A stretch of DNA of 64,000 nt, taken from contig NZ_LJGU01000127.1 in the NCBI RefSeq assembly GCF_001751245.1, positions 432,564 through 496,563 of the forward strand, in the 5' to 3' direction. Shown piece after piece: positions 55,801 to 64,000 of the stretch (within the stretch, counting starts at the first letter, position 1; each line of letters begins with the position of its first letter). Made by a program: the position numbers and the translations under genes. The notes beneath the pieces are model-generated. The model saw nothing but the letters and a program-made list of their open reading frames with translations, was not told the origin of the DNA and did not search any database. The DNA is from Streptomyces oceani. Lineage in GTDB: Bacteria > Actinomycetota > Actinomycetes > Streptomycetales > Streptomycetaceae.

Positions 55801-58539
55801 CCCCACTCCCGCCACATACGCCTCAGCCAACGACGTGACAAACCTCCCCCACCCACCATCATCACGACGCAACGAACCAACAACCCCCACCCCATCCACA
55901 CCACACCCAGCCACCGTCTCCTCAACAGCCATACCCAACACCGGATGCGGCGACATCTCCAAAAAACACCCCACACCCTGCCCCACCAAATCCCGAACAG
56001 CAGACTCAAAACCAACACAACCACGCAAATTCCGATACCAATAACCAGCATCCAAACTAGCCGTATCCACAAACCCACCAACAACCGTCGAATAAAACGG
56101 CACCTCACCACCAACCGGCTCCACCTCAGCCAACACCCGCACCAACTCATCCTCAACAGACTCCACCTGAACCGAATGCGACGCATAATCCACATTCACC
56201 CGCCGCACCCACACACCATCCCGCTCACACAACCCAACAACCTCATCCAACGCCCCCGACTCACCCGCAACCACCACACTCCCAGGACCATTCACCGCCG
56301 CCACCGACACCCGATCCCCAAACGGCACCAACAACTCCTCAACCAACCCCACCGACAACCCCACCGAAACCATCCCACCCAACCCAGCCAACCGCTCAAG
56401 AACAATCCTGCTCCGCAACGCCACCACCCGCGCACCATCCACCAAAGACAACCCACCCGCCACACACGCCGCAGCAATCTCACCCTGCGAATGCCCCACC
56501 ACCGCCGACGGCACCACACCACACGCACGCCACAACCCCGCCAACGACACCATCACCCCCCACAACGCAGGCTGCACCACATCCACCCGCTCCAACCCCG
56601 GAGCACCCTCCACCCCCCGCAACACATCCAACAACCTCCACCCCACAAACGGCTCCAACGCCGCCTCACACTCCCCCAACAACCCAGCAAACACCGACGA
56701 CGACGCACACAACTCCACCGCCATCCCCGCCCACTGCGCACCCTGACCCGGAAACACCAACACAGGCCCACCAGCCACCACACGCCCCGACACCACACCC
56801 TCCAACGGCTCACCCGAAACCACCGCACCCAACCCCGACAACAACCCCTCCCGCTCACCAGCCACCACCACAGCCCGACACTCCAACTGCGCCCGCGAAA
56901 CCACACTCGACAACCCCACATCAACCACCGACACATCCGAACACCCCGCCAAATACTCACCCAACCGCGCCGCCTGCGCCCGAAGCGCCACCTCACTACG
57001 CGCCGAAAGCACCACCGGCACCACACCCACCTCACCCCCAACAACAACCCCCTCCACAGGAGCCCCCTCCACAACAGGAGCCCCCTCCACAGCGGGAGCC
57101 CCCTCAACCGCGGGAGCCTCCTCGACCGCGGGAGCCTCCTCAATAATCACGTGCGCGTTCGTCCCACTGACCCCAAACGACGACACACCCGCCCGACGAG
57201 GACCATCCACCCCCACCAACCACTCCCGCGACTCCCGCAACAACGCCACCCCACCCGCATCCCAATCCACATGCGGCGACGCCTCCTCCACATGCAACGT
57301 CGGCGGCAACACCCCATACCGCAACGCCTGCACCATCTTGATCACACCCGCCACACCCGCAGCCGCCGAACTATGCCCAATATTCGACTTCACCGACCCC
57401 AACCACAACGGCTCACCCACCCGCTCACGCCCATACGTCGCCAACAACGCCCCCGCCTCAATCGGATCCCCCAACACCGTCCCCGTCCCATGCCCCTCCA
57501 CCACATCAACCCCACCCGGCCCCACACCCGCACTCAACAACGCCGCCCGAATCACCCGCTCCTGCGACGGACCATTCGGCGCCGTCAACCCATTCGACGC
57601 ACCATCCTGATTCACCGCAGAACCCGCCACCACCGCCAACACCTCATGCCCACGACGCCGCGCCTCCGACAACCGCTCCACCACCAACACACCCACACCA
57701 TCCGAGAACCCCGTCCCATCCGCACCCGCCGAATACGCCTTACACCGACCATCCCGCGCCAACCCCCGCTGCCGACTAAACTCCACAAAGAGAAACGGAC
57801 CAGACAGCACCGTCACACCACCCACCAACGCCATCGAGCACTCACCCGACCGCAACGCCCGCGACGCCATGTGCAACGCCACCAACGACGACGAACACGC
57901 CGTATCCACCGACACCGCCGGCCCCTCAAAACCAAAGCTGTACGCCACCCGCCCCGACACCACACTCGACGTCGTACCCGTCAGCCGGTAACCCTCGAAT
58001 TCGGACGACATCATGCCGCCGTAATCCGTCGTCACCGCTCCGAAGAACACGCCGGTATCCGTACCGCGCAACGAGGTCGGATCAATACCCGCGTTCTCCA
58101 ACGCCTCCCACGAGGACTCCAACATCAACCGCTGCTGCGGGTCCATCGACGTCGCCTCACGCGGACTGATCCCGAAGAACTCCGCGTCGAAATCCGCGAC
58201 ACCCTCCACGAAACCGCCAACGCGGGCGTATGCCTTGCCCAACTGGTCCGGATCCGGGTCATACAAACCCTCCAGATCCCACCCACGATCGGTGGGCATC
58301 GACGACATCCCATCCCGGCCAGCGGCCACGAGTTCCCACAGCTCATCAGCGGAGGTCACCCCGCCCGGGTAGCGACATCCCATTCCGACGATCGCCAACG
58401 GCTCACTCGCCTGGTCCTCGTACTCGCGCAGTTTGGCCTTGGCTTCGTTGAGGTCAACGGCCGTGCGCTTCAAGTAGCGGAGCAGCTTCTCCTGCTCGTC
58501 CTCGGTGCTGCCAGCGCTCATATTCCCGTCCTTCGTCAT
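46858..58539 (-). CDS. PKS-B: type I PKS, two modules
   Basis: This 3893-residue protein has a docking helix ([25 protein letters not shown]), then module 1: KS (47-467), AT (590-935; GHSQG, YASH at 56176-56187, methylmalonyl), DH (957-1230), ER (1424-1717; [20 protein letters not shown] Tyr, predicting 2S methyl), KR (1734-1917, LDD) and ACP (2030). Module 2: KS (2104-2519), AT (2644-2987; GHSVG, HAFH at 50014-50025, malonyl), DH (3010-3270, [10 protein letters not shown]), KR (3471-3650, LDD) and ACP (3770). The module 1 DH reads [10 protein letters not shown], with Asp for the usual Gly (codon 55555-55557), although full reduction needs an active DH. The ATG overlaps the PKS-A stop (ATGA); an internal ATG at 58521 has the better ribosome binding site. 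A two-part C-terminal docking domain ends it. Confidence 0.95.
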   Translation of the reverse strand: MTKDGNMSAGSTEDEQEKLLRYLKRTAVDLNEAKAKLREYEDQASEPLAIVGMGCRYPGGVTSADELWELVAAGRDGMSSMPTDRGWDLEGLYDPDPDQLGKAYARVGGFVEGVADFDAEFFGISPREATSMDPQQRLMLESSWEALENAGIDPTSLRGTDTGVFFGAVTTDYGGMMSSEFEGYRLTGTTSSVVSGRVAYSFGFEGPAVSVDTACSSSLVALHMASRALRSGECSMALVGGVTVLSGPFLFVEFSRQRGLARDGRCKAYSAGADGTGFSDGVGVLVVERLSEARRRGHEVLAVVAGSAVNQDGASNGLTAPNGPSQERVIRAALLSAGVGPGGVDVVEGHGTGTVLGDPIEAGALLATYGRERVGEPLWLGSVKSNIGHSSAAAGVAGVIKMVQALRYGVLPPTLHVEEASPHVDWDAGGVALLRESREWLVGVDGPRRAGVSSFGVSGTNAHVIIEEAPAVEEAPAVEGAPAVEGAPVVEGAPVEGVVVGGEVGVVPVVLSARSEVALRAQAARLGEYLAGCSDVSVVDVGLSSVVSRAQLECRAVVVAGEREGLLSGLGAVVSGEPLEGVVSGRVVAGGPVLVFPGQGAQWAGMAVELCASSSVFAGLLGECEAALEPFVGWRLLDVLRGVEGAPGLERVDVVQPALWGVMVSLAGLWRACGVVPSAVVGHSQGEIAAACVAGGLSLVDGARVVALRSRIVLERLAGLGGMVSVGLSVGLVEELLVPFGDRVSVAAVNGPGSVVVAGESGALDEVVGLCERDGVWVRRVNVDYASHSVQVESVEDELVRVLAEVEPVGGEVPFYSTVVGGFVDTASLDAGYWYRNLRGCVGFESAVRDLVGQGVGCFLEMSPHPVLGMAVEETVAGCGVDGVGVVGSLRRDDGGWGRFVTSLAEAYVAGVGVDWSAFYAGTGARRVSLPTYAFQRQRFWLESGVGSGVPAGQRSVGHGVLSAAVRIGDRDEWVFTGRISQDSQPWTRDHIVFDTVVVPGVALVEMALSAGQEVGCPIVGELVLESPLILDEAALQIQVTIGAVDDDGHREVAIYSQPETTRDDDSEATCHGRGRLTAETVSIADMPREWPPHEAESVSVDELYTAMADLGYDYGPTFQCVHSVWRCGQDIYADIALPDGTDTAGYRVHPGLLDAAMHGGLLEKGSDDAVVLPFSWSGVRIGGGAPTSARVRITSLGDSTLRVDVVGDGGEPLLQIDKLVFRPVDPRQLKSSQGVPNGLYQVAWTEVTSTPTTSPRVEVIGERFADLTELESALDEDSVQETPNIVVLSGETPAGDLPGSARDSAQQKLETVQRWLAADRFADACLVIATRQAISVDGDSADIAQASVWGLMRSAQSEHPGRFVLVDLEPGCETTDWSALVGSGEPQLAVRGGRLLAPRLGFAPQEPDDREWRLSIDKPGSLEDLEVVPSRGARELGPSEVRVAVRAAGLNFRDVLITLGMYPDEAPLGSEAAGVVVEAGAATDLVPGDRVFGCVPESLGPLAVADHGTLVPMPQGWTFAQAASVPVAYLTAYHGLVHLAEVQAGERVLVHAAAGGVGMAAVRIARHLGAEVFATASPHKWDAVRALGVPEERIASSRDIGFRESFLRETGDAGVDVVLNSLAGDFVEASMQLLPRGGRFVELGRTDVRDVARSGVRYLPVDSLSSADTDLLQEMLREVTALFEQGVLSHSPTRCWDVRQGAEAFRYLREGHNVGKVVLTVPAELDTERPVLVTGGTGGVGALVARRLAVRGVRELVLVSRRGGEAPGVGALVAELGELGAEVRVVACDVSDRVEVAEVVASVGSLGGVVHAAGVLDDGVVEMLSAEQVERVLRPKVDGAWYLHELTAGMDLSAFVVFSSVAALVGSPGQANYAAANAALDALVARRRAEGLSGTSLAWGLWAEATGMTGELGVEEVARLERMGVAAMPADDALDLFEEGLASRASLLAPVQLDTAALRSHARNGTLPTLLRGLVREPGRRADVGGSLARRLAGVAEADREQVVLDLVRAQVASVLGHDSAEAVDGARAFKEIGFDSLSAVELRNRLSQLTGLRLPATLVFDHPNPVMVARMLLTEMGSVEVAQPVTPAGPVAQDSAGDPLVIVGMGCRYPGGVSSPGELWDLVVSGRDAISGLPADRGWDLEGLYDPDPDRPGTVYTRGGGFVEGVADFDAEFFGISPREAMAMDPQQRLMLESSWEALENAGIDPTSLRGTDTGVFCGAVTSDYGDASLPEMDGYFLTGTTSSVVSGRVAYSFGFEGPAVSVDTACSSSLVALHQAAAALRSGECSMALVAGVSVLTTPDLLVDFSRQRGLARDGRCKAYSAGADGTGFSDGVGVLVVERLSEARRRGHEVLAVVAGSAVNQDGASNGLTAPNGPSQERVIRAALLSAGVGPGGVDVVEGHGTGTVLGDPIEAGALLATYGRERVGEPLWLGSVKSNIGHSSAAAGVAGVIKMVQALRYGVLPPTLHVEEASPHVDWDAGGVALLRESREWLVGVDGPRRAGVSSFGVSGTNAHVIIEEAPAVEEAPAVEEAPAVEGAPVVEGAPVEGVVVRGEVGVVPVVLSARSEVALRAQAARLREHVRSHPELSLGDVAYTAATARAVFDRPAAVVASDREELVTRLTALANADSAPGVLRGPVVTGKTAFLFTGQGSQRAGMGMELAASYPTFGRALDKVCAELDSRLGRPLRGLLEAESGTAEAALLDDTTYTQVALFAVEVALFRLLESFGVRPDYLIGHSVGEIAAAHVAGVLSLGDASELVVARGELMGTLPAGGAMAAVEAHEVEVSESLAGFAGRIEIAAVNGPRAVVVSGDADAIEEWLPLWEGRRTSRLRVSHAFHSPRVEPMLDDFRRVAERLTYAEPAIPVVSNVSGALTTAELADPEYWVRHVRHAVRFSDGVTTLWELGVRHFLELGPDAVLAAMARQSTDADTDALFVTALRARRPEREAFAEFLGQAHLSGVSVDWPRFYAGTGARRVPFPTYAFQRERYWLASGATPGDATAAGLARAEHPVLAAVAQIGDRDEWLFSGRLSTATQPWTRDHVVLGTTIVPGTALVELSLAAGERTGCPALNELVLEAPLLLEEGVTRQVQVTVGTADDDGCRSVAVYSREAARTHGESPQETVCHARGVLAVDGEPLSAWSGQWPPAGAVETPVDALYGGMADLGYDYGPAFRSVRALWRTEDEVYADVALPETTSGTGFGVHPALFDAAMHGGLLQQGEDVSAVLPFSWSGVRLGVTGLSRVRARIRPADGTALQVDIVSEDGEPVLSMARLDMRPVEAAQLEAGQRARRNSLFHVEWVDVSTPPAAARVIVLGRDTPCLDALERELADGADAPDAVVVTVPTPADGQETETAAAVLEVAQQWLAVDGFGDTRLIVATRRGFAVRDEAPDTAQAAVAGLVHGVQAEYPGRFLVVDVDDTDGTEPDWAALAMVDEPCLAVRGDHVLAPRLARTTSVPEVPSALNGTVLITGGTSGLGAEFARHLASRHAVRQLLLVSRSGAAAVGAAELVAELEAHGTEVRLEACDVADRDQLAGVLAALDRPLTGVVHAAGVLDDALATTLTPEQLARVMRPKIAAAWHLHELTMGMDLSAFVLFSSAAAMIGSPGQANYGAANAALDALAHRRHAAGLPATSLAWGMWSEAGGMSAGLADDGRGRLERLGIGAIDTDLGLGLFDHALGLGSSVLAPVRLDTAVLREHTRTGGLPALLRGLAYTRERRAAHTRSLAERLAGVPEADRDQVALDLVRAEVATVLGHGSADSIDAGQPFKDLGFDSLSAVELRNRLGEVTGVRLPATLVFDYPTATAVASYLLTLMAPGETSAAAGTEEDEVRALLATIPVARMRQAGLIDTLRQLAQGDLAVTEQTDEGSSIDDMDASALLRMAQEGSA
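50889..50979 (-). repeat. EAPAVE minisatellite in KS-AT linker (PKS-B module 2)
   Basis: Five hexapeptide-type units (EEAPAV x3, [11 protein letters not shown]). The 18-base unit reads GCCTCCTCCACAGCGGGA on the plus strand. Confidence 0.75.
50980..51615 (-). repeat. KS-region DNA repeat, copy 2 (PKS-B module 2)
   Basis: Copy of the 636-base KS block, offset 5632 from copy 1. Identity breaks at the 5' side of the gene sequence (plus-strand ACTGAAG instead of ACTAAAC). Confidence 0.85.
52724..53363 (-). repeat. KR-region DNA repeat, copy 2 (PKS-B module 1)
   Basis: Second copy of the 640-base KR block. It begins in the post-KR linker (TCGAAGAGGTCCAGGGCGTC on the plus strand) and ends at CTCGGTGTCCA, after which PKS-B continues with its ER linker and PKS-C with a different sequence. 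Confidence 0.85.
57049..57141 (-). repeat. EAPAVE minisatellite in KS-AT linker (PKS-B module 1)
   Basis: Five hexapeptide-type units (EEAPAV x2, [17 protein letters not shown]) in an otherwise near-identical context shared with PKS-A. Confidence 0.75.
57142..57777 (-). repeat. KS-region DNA repeat, copy 3 (PKS-B module 1)
   Basis: Copy of the KS block, offset 11794 from copy 1. Identity with copy 1 continues for almost 200 further bases, through the active-site Cys region. Confidence 0.85.
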
Positions 58540-61500
58540 GCGTCACCGAACTCGGCTTCGATCAGTTTGAAGACCTCGTCGGCGCTGGTGGCCGCCTCGA
58601 TCCGCTCGCTCGTGTGGTTTCCGTTCTCAGAAAGACTGGCCAGCAGCGCGCGCAACCGCTCAGTCACGTGCTGCCGTTCCTCACGGGTTACTCCGGCGAC
58701 CAGTCCCTCAAGTTTGGTCAGCTCCGCATCGACCGGTGACTCCGTATCGCTCCCCCCGAACTCCGCGAGCAGAACGGTCGCAATCGCCGCCGGCGTCGGG
58801 TGGTCGAACACCAAGGTCGCTGGCAGCCGTACCCCAGTCGCCTGAGCGAGTCGATTTCGCAGGTTGACGGCGCCCAGGGAGTCGAAGCCGAGCTCCTGGA
58901 AGGCTCGATGAGGTTCGATGGCGCTCGCCGACTGGTGTCCGAGAACGGCAGCGACCTGCGTTCGCACGACTTCGAGCACCCGTTGTTCGCGCTCTGTCCC
59001 CGATACTCCGACGAGCCGTTCAGCCAGTGAGCCCCCGACAGGCTCGACCGCCTGTTCCGCGATCCGCACCAGAGCACGCAGCAGCGCTGGCAGCATGCCG
59101 GAATACGCCTGCGCACGCAGCGCTGCCGTATCCAGCTGCACTGGCGCCAGCAACGCCGGGGCGGCGGCAGAAAGGCAGCGGTCGAACAACTCCAGCCCGG
59201 CCTCCGCCGACAAGGGAACGGCACCCATCTGTCGCAGGCGCGCCAAACTGGTCTCGTCCAGCGAACCACCCATGCCACCGGGCTCCGCCCACAGTCCCCA
59301 CGCCAGGGAGGTGGCCGGCAGACCCTCCGCCCGGCGCTGGGCCGCCAGCGCGTCGAGCGCCGCATTGGCCGCGGAATAGTTCGCCTGACCAGGACTCCCG
59401 ATCAACGACGCCACCGACGAGAACAACACGAACGCCGACAGATCCATGCCCGCGGTCAACTCGTGCAGATGCCACGCCGCAGCGACCTTCGGCCGGAACA
59501 CCCGCTCCAACTGCTCGGGCGTCAACGACTCGACCACGCCGTCATCCAACACACCCGCCGCATGCACGACCGCCGTCAACGGACGCTCCAACGACGCCAA
59601 CACCTCCGCCAACCGACCCCGATCACCCACATCACACGCCTCAACCCGCACCGACGCGCCCGCCGACTCCAGCGTGCCGCGCAGCTCGCCCACACCCTCC
59701 GCATCCGGGCCACTCCGACTCAGCAGCAGCACGTGCCCCGCACGGTGTTGGGTTACCAGGTGCTCAGCGATCAGGGCCCCCAGCCCGCCCGTACCACCGG
59801 TGATCACAACAGTTCCGTCCGGATCAATCGTGCTGCCCGCCCCATCGACGGCCGCGCGGTTGAGACGTGGCGCGAGTACCCGCCCGCCTCGCACCGCCAG
59901 CTGGGGCTCATCCAGGCCGGAAAGCGAATCCCAGTCTGGCTTGGTGCCATCGTGGTCCAGCAATACGAAGCGCCCGGGATGCTCGGTCTGTGCGCTGTGG
60001 ACGAGGCCCCACACCGCGGCCTGGGCGAGGTTCGGTATCTCCTCATCGATCGCGACAGCATTGTGGGTAACCACCACGAGCCGTCCACCGGCGAGCCGTT
60101 CACTCGCGATCCAGCGCTGCACCAGACTCAGTGCGCGCTGTGCGCAGCTCTCCGCGGCCGGGAGGTCATCTGATTCAGAGGCGACGGAGGCGACAACGAG
60201 GTCGGGGCCATCCGTGCCCCCGGACAACGCTTCCTCGAGAGTCTCGAGGTCCTCGTAGCGCTCCCCTGGTACGGAGGTGTTTCCCAGCACAGCGACTGCC
60301 TGTGGGCCCGCGGATACCGCGGCGACGTCGACCCAGTCGACCTGGTACAGGGATCGAGGCCGGCCCCGCCGGGCGGACTCAAGCTGTTCCTGTTCGACCG
60401 GGCGCACGTCGAGCCGGTTCACGCCGCCGATCACCGCGCCGTCATCGGCGGCGATGTCGAGCCGCAGCGCTGACTCGCCGGCCAGCGAGATGCGTACCCG
60501 CAGACTCGTCAGTCCGAGCCGCCCCAACCGCACTCCGGACCAGGAGAACGGCAGACCGCCCGCGTCGTCGCCACCACGGTCCAGCATGCCGAGCCCACCA
60601 TGCAGCGCCGCGTCGAACAACGCAGGATGCAGCCCAAACCCGTCCGCGGCACCAGCCGCCTCAGGAAGCTCCAGCTCCGTGTACACCTCGTCGCCCAAAC
60701 GCCAGGCAGCAGTGACAGCGCGGAACGCGGGACCGTAGTCGAAGCCGATGTCGGTCAACCGACCGTGCTCGTGCACCCGTTCGTACAGAGCGTCGACAGT
60801 CATCGGTTCCGCACCCGCCGGTGGCCATTGGGGTGGGAACGGCTGAGGTGTCTCGGCGTCGGTGGTCAGCCATCCACGACCGTGGCAGGTGGCCTCGGAG
60901 TCGTCGTCGCGGGTGGTCTCCGGCTGACTGTAGATGGCGACCTCACGGTGCCCGTCGTCGTCGACCGCACCGATGGTGACCTGAATCTGCAGTGCCGCTT
61001 CGTCAAGGATGAGTGGTGACTCCAGGACCAACTCCCCGACGATCGGGCAGCCGACCTCCTGGCCGGCGCTGAGCGCCATCTCGACGAGCGCCGCACCGGG
61101 GACCAGAACCGTGTCGAAGACGATGTGGTCACGGGTCCAGGGCTGACTGTCCTGGGAGATACGACCCGTGAACACCCACTCATCACGATCACCAATCCGC
61201 ACAGCCGCGGACAACACCCCATGCCCAACAGACCGCTGCCCCGCCGGAACACCACTACCAACCCCCGACTCCAACCAAAACCGCTGACGCTGAAACGCAT
61301 ACGTAGGCAACGAAACACGCCGAGCACCAGTCCCGGCATAAAAAGCCGACCAATCAACCCCCACTCCCGCCACATACGCCTCAGCCAACGACGTGACAAA
61401 CCTCCCCCACCCACCATCATCACGACGCAACGAACCAACAACCCCCACCCCATCCACACCACACCCAGCCACCGTCTCCTCAACAGCCATACCCAACACC

Positions 61501-64000
61501 GGATGCGGCGACATCTCCAAAAAACACCCCACACCCTGCCCCACCAAATCCCGAACAGCAGACTCAAAACCAACACAACCACGCAAATTCCGATACCAAT
61601 AACCAGCATCCAAACTAGCCGTATCCACAAACCCACCAACAACCGTCGAATAAAACGGCACCTCACCACCAACCGGCTCCACCTCAGCCAACACCCGCAC
61701 CAACTCATCCTCAACAGACTCCACCTGAACCGAATGCGACGCATAATCCACATTCACCCGCCGCACCCACACACCATCCCGCTCACACAACCCAACAACC
61801 TCATCCAACGCCCCCGACTCACCCGCAACCACCACACTCCCAGGACCATTCACCGCCGCCACCGACACCCGATCCCCAAACGGCACCAACAACTCCTCAA
61901 CCAACCCCACCGACAACCCCACCGAAACCATCCCACCCAACCCAGCCAACCGCTCAAGAACAATCCTGCTCCGCAACGCCACCACCCGCGCACCATCCAC
62001 CAAAGACAACCCACCCGCCACACACGCCGCAGCAATCTCACCCTGCGAATGCCCCACCACCGCCGACGGCACCACACCACACGCACGCCACAACCCCGCC
62101 AACGACACCATCACCCCCCACAACGCAGGCTGCACCACATCCACCCGCTCCAACCCCGGAGCACCCTCCACCCCCCGCAACACATCCAACAACCTCCACC
62201 CCACAAACGGCTCCAACGCCGCCTCACACTCCCCCAACAACCCAGCAAACACCGACGACGACGCACACAACTCCACCGCCATCCCCGCCCACTGCGCACC
62301 CTGACCCGGAAACACCAACACAGGCCCACCAGCCACCACACGCCCCGACACCACACCCTCCAACGGCTCACCCGAAACCACCGCACCCAACCCCGACAAC
62401 AACCCCTCCCGCTCACCAGCCACCACCACAGCCCGACACTCCAACTGCGCCCGCGAAACCACACTCGACAACCCCACATCAACCACCGACACATCCGAAC
62501 ACCCCGCCAAATACTCACCCAACCGCGCCGCCTGCGCCCGAAGCGCCACCTCACTACGCGCCGAAAGCACCACCGGCACCACACCCACCTCACCCCCAAC
62601 AACAACCCCCTCCACAGGAGCCCCCTCCACAACAGGAGCCCCCTCAACCGCGGGAGCCCCCTCAACCGCGGGAGCCTCCTCCACAGCGGGAGCCTCCTCG
62701 ACCGCGGGAGCCTCCTCAATAATCACGTGCGCGTTCGTCCCACTGACCCCAAACGACGACACACCCGCCCGACGAGGACCATCCACCCCCACCAACCACT
62801 CCCGCGACTCCCGCAACAACGCCACCCCACCCGCATCCCAATCCACATGCGGCGACGCCTCCTCCACATGCAACGTCGGCGGCAACACCCCATACCGCAA
62901 CGCCTGCACCATCTTGATCACACCCGCCACACCCGCAGCCGCCGAACTATGCCCAATATTCGACTTCACCGACCCCAACCACAACGGCTCACCCACCCGC
63001 TCACGCCCATACGTCGCCAACAACGCCCCCGCCTCAATCGGATCCCCCAACACCGTCCCCGTCCCATGCCCCTCCACCACATCAACCCCACCCGGCCCCA
63101 CACCCGCACTCAACAACGCCGCCCGAATCACCCGCTCCTGCGACGGACCATTCGGCGCCGTCAACCCATTCGACGCACCATCCTGATTCACCGCAGAACC
63201 CGCCACCACCGCCAACACCTCATGCCCACGACGCCGCGCCTCCGACAACCGCTCCACCACCAACACACCCACACCATCCGAGAACCCCGTCCCATCCGCA
63301 CCCGCCGAATACGCCTTACACCGACCATCCCGCGCCAACCCCCGCTGCCGACTAAACTCGGTAAGCAGGTAGGGCCCCGCCAGCACGGTCACGCCACCCA
63401 CCAACGCCATCGAGCACTCACCCGACCGCAGGGCCGCGGCCGCCTGGTGCAACGCCACCAACGACGACGAACACGCCGTATCCACCGACACCGCCGGCCC
63501 CTCAAAACCAAAGCTGTACGCCACCCGCCCCGACACCACACTCGACGTCGAACCCGTCAGCCGGTAACCCTCGAATTCGGACGACATCATGCCGCCGTAA
63601 TCCGTCGTCACCGCTCCGAAGAACACGCCGGTATCCGTACCGCGCAACGAGGTCGGATCAATACCCGCGTTCTCCAACGCCTCCCACGAGGACTCCAACA
63701 TCAACCGCTGCTGCGGGTCCATCGACGTCGCCTCACGCGGACTGATCCCGAAGAACTCCGCGTCGAAATCCGCGACACCCTCCACAAACCCACCACCACG
63801 CGTGTACACCGTCCCCGGCCGATCCGGATCCGGGTCATACAAACCCTCCAGATCCCACCCACGATCAGCCGGCAGACCCGAGATCGCGTCCCGCCCCGAC
63901 ACCACCAGATCCCACAACTCCCCAGGCGACGAAACCCCACCCGGATAACGACACCCCATACCCACGATCACCAGCGGATCGCCGGCACTGTCCTGCGCCA
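58536..64000 (-). CDS. PKS-A: type I PKS, 5' end beyond the window
   Basis: The last module of a larger protein is visible: KS (about 63990-62710, DTACSSS), AT (62340-61310; GHSQG and YASH at 61734-61745, methylmalonyl), DH (61250-60450; [10 protein letters not shown] with Asp for Gly at 61113-61115, DAALH present), KR (59810-59270; [19 protein letters not shown]-type), ACP (about 58880, with [12 protein letters not shown]) and a C-terminal docking domain ([17 protein letters not shown]...[11 protein letters not shown]) that should pair with PKS-B. The frame stays open to base 64000 and reads [15 protein letters not shown], the same inter-module linker as inside PKS-B, so at least one more module lies upstream in the same protein. 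Confidence 0.93.
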   Translation of the reverse strand, partial: AQDSAGDPLVIVGMGCRYPGGVSSPGELWDLVVSGRDAISGLPADRGWDLEGLYDPDPDRPGTVYTRGGGFVEGVADFDAEFFGISPREATSMDPQQRLMLESSWEALENAGIDPTSLRGTDTGVFFGAVTTDYGGMMSSEFEGYRLTGSTSSVVSGRVAYSFGFEGPAVSVDTACSSSLVALHQAAAALRSGECSMALVGGVTVLAGPYLLTEFSRQRGLARDGRCKAYSAGADGTGFSDGVGVLVVERLSEARRRGHEVLAVVAGSAVNQDGASNGLTAPNGPSQERVIRAALLSAGVGPGGVDVVEGHGTGTVLGDPIEAGALLATYGRERVGEPLWLGSVKSNIGHSSAAAGVAGVIKMVQALRYGVLPPTLHVEEASPHVDWDAGGVALLRESREWLVGVDGPRRAGVSSFGVSGTNAHVIIEEAPAVEEAPAVEEAPAVEGAPAVEGAPVVEGAPVEGVVVGGEVGVVPVVLSARSEVALRAQAARLGEYLAGCSDVSVVDVGLSSVVSRAQLECRAVVVAGEREGLLSGLGAVVSGEPLEGVVSGRVVAGGPVLVFPGQGAQWAGMAVELCASSSVFAGLLGECEAALEPFVGWRLLDVLRGVEGAPGLERVDVVQPALWGVMVSLAGLWRACGVVPSAVVGHSQGEIAAACVAGGLSLVDGARVVALRSRIVLERLAGLGGMVSVGLSVGLVEELLVPFGDRVSVAAVNGPGSVVVAGESGALDEVVGLCERDGVWVRRVNVDYASHSVQVESVEDELVRVLAEVEPVGGEVPFYSTVVGGFVDTASLDAGYWYRNLRGCVGFESAVRDLVGQGVGCFLEMSPHPVLGMAVEETVAGCGVDGVGVVGSLRRDDGGWGRFVTSLAEAYVAGVGVDWSAFYAGTGARRVSLPTYAFQRQRFWLESGVGSGVPAGQRSVGHGVLSAAVRIGDRDEWVFTGRISQDSQPWTRDHIVFDTVLVPGAALVEMALSAGQEVGCPIVGELVLESPLILDEAALQIQVTIGAVDDDGHREVAIYSQPETTRDDDSEATCHGRGWLTTDAETPQPFPPQWPPAGAEPMTVDALYERVHEHGRLTDIGFDYGPAFRAVTAAWRLGDEVYTELELPEAAGAADGFGLHPALFDAALHGGLGMLDRGGDDAGGLPFSWSGVRLGRLGLTSLRVRISLAGESALRLDIAADDGAVIGGVNRLDVRPVEQEQLESARRGRPRSLYQVDWVDVAAVSAGPQAVAVLGNTSVPGERYEDLETLEEALSGGTDGPDLVVASVASESDDLPAAESCAQRALSLVQRWIASERLAGGRLVVVTHNAVAIDEEIPNLAQAAVWGLVHSAQTEHPGRFVLLDHDGTKPDWDSLSGLDEPQLAVRGGRVLAPRLNRAAVDGAGSTIDPDGTVVITGGTGGLGALIAEHLVTQHRAGHVLLLSRSGPDAEGVGELRGTLESAGASVRVEACDVGDRGRLAEVLASLERPLTAVVHAAGVLDDGVVESLTPEQLERVFRPKVAAAWHLHELTAGMDLSAFVLFSSVASLIGSPGQANYSAANAALDALAAQRRAEGLPATSLAWGLWAEPGGMGGSLDETSLARLRQMGAVPLSAEAGLELFDRCLSAAAPALLAPVQLDTAALRAQAYSGMLPALLRALVRIAEQAVEPVGGSLAERLVGVSGTEREQRVLEVVRTQVAAVLGHQSASAIEPHRAFQELGFDSLGAVNLRNRLAQATGVRLPATLVFDHPTPAAIATVLLAEFGGSDTESPVDAELTKLEGLVAGVTREERQHVTERLRALLASLSENGNHTSERIEAATSADEVFKLIEAEFGDA
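62607..62717 (-). repeat. EAPAVE minisatellite in KS-AT linker (PKS-A)
   Basis: Six hexapeptide-type units, one more 18-base unit than in PKS-B module 1. This is the single length difference between the two 2.46-kb repeats. Confidence 0.75.
62718..63353 (-). repeat. KS-region DNA repeat, copy 4 (PKS-A)
   Basis: Copy of the KS block, offset 17370 from copy 1. Downstream toward base 64000 the sequence matches the N-terminal KS part of PKS-B module 2 (52047-52262) instead, so PKS-A is a mosaic. Confidence 0.85.

Larger units (their letters stand above)
55316..57777 (-). repeat. 2.46-kb KS-AT-DH repeat, copy 1 (PKS-B module 1)
   Basis: From within the DH, through the whole AT, to the KS, this stretch matches 60874-63353. 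The only differences I see are a ~35-base patch near 55526-55560 and one 18-base unit in the KS-AT linker. Confidence 0.85.
60874..63353 (-). repeat. 2.46-kb KS-AT-DH repeat, copy 2 (PKS-A)
   Basis: Second copy of the long repeat (offset 5558, changing to 5576 after the extra 18-base linker unit). Both AT domains therefore have the same predicted methylmalonyl specificity. Confidence 0.85.

Noticed and set aside
55567..57777. Tandem-repeat appearance of the plus strand as a possible CRISPR or satellite
   Set aside because: The periodic C/A-rich look comes from protein-coding codon bias in PKS domains; there are no regular repeat-spacer units apart from the short EAPAVE minisatellite.
55567..58845. 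1092-codon plus-strand open frame opposite PKS-A/PKS-B
   Set aside because: It is rich in His/Arg/Thr/Pro repeats (PTRTHH-type), produced by the C/A-rich plus strand of the KS-AT repeats. It has no start signal and lies opposite intact PKS domains.

Overview
This is a high-GC actinobacterial segment, almost certainly Streptomyces. It carries adpA with its conserved TTA codon, followed by ornA and a tRNA-His gene, a leucine-degradation (liu/acc) operon of the Streptomyces type, GTG starts, probable leaderless promoters and modular type I polyketide synthase (PKS) genes.

Layout. (1) 1-12.7 kb is primary metabolism: a conserved hypothetical gene, an Erm-type 23S rRNA methyltransferase behind a long leader that may contain an upstream ORF, TesB thioesterase plus acyl-CoA dehydrogenase, a TetR repressor with two operator-like palindromes, then acyl-CoA carboxylase beta and alpha, HMG-CoA lyase and isovaleryl-CoA-type dehydrogenase (leucine/isovalerate catabolism), and a DUF4429/SHOCT protein. 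(2) 12.7-19.5 kb is a core block: two tiny reverse-strand ORFs, a small conserved gene, glmS, a universal stress protein, adpA, ornA and tRNA-His with a strong terminator. (3) 19.5-23 kb is a transition zone: two decayed acetyltransferase genes, then an ABC exporter with a MerR regulator. (4) 23.2 kb to the window edge is a biosynthetic gene cluster read entirely on the minus strand.

The cluster contains, in transcription order from the window edge: PKS-A (58536->64000, 5' end outside; last module KS-AT(methylmalonyl)-DH-KR-ACP); PKS-B (46858-58539; KS-AT(methylmalonyl)-DH-ER-KR-ACP, then KS-AT(malonyl)-DH-KR-ACP); PKS-C (41268-46712; KS-AT(malonyl)-DH-KR-ACP, no thioesterase and no terminal docking helix); a cytochrome P450; a DUF2867 protein; an alpha-oxoamine synthase (serine palmitoyltransferase/KBL family); a 3-ketosphinganine-reductase-like SDR that has lost its catalytic Tyr; PKS-L (28688-36793; KSQ-AT(methylmalonyl)-ACP loading module, then KS-AT(malonyl)-DH-KR-ACP); an acyl-CoA dehydrogenase; an MFS exporter; a LuxR-type regulator; and a second 3-ketosphinganine-reductase-like SDR with an intact catalytic site.

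Working model (inference): a propionate-primed reduced polyketide is built by PKS-L, by unseen modules upstream of 64 kb, and by PKS-A/B/C. It ends in a dienoyl-ACP. Instead of thioesterase release, the alpha-oxoamine synthase condenses the chain decarboxylatively with an amino acid, and the KDSR-like SDR reduces the resulting amino-ketone. This would be a bacterial modular-PKS counterpart of sphingoid-base or fumonisin-type chain termination. The leucine-catabolic operon nearby supplies acyl-CoAs but looks like core chromosome rather than part of the cluster. The PKS genes also contain long near-identical DNA blocks with codon usage unlike the rest of the same genes, which points to recent module duplication or gene conversion.
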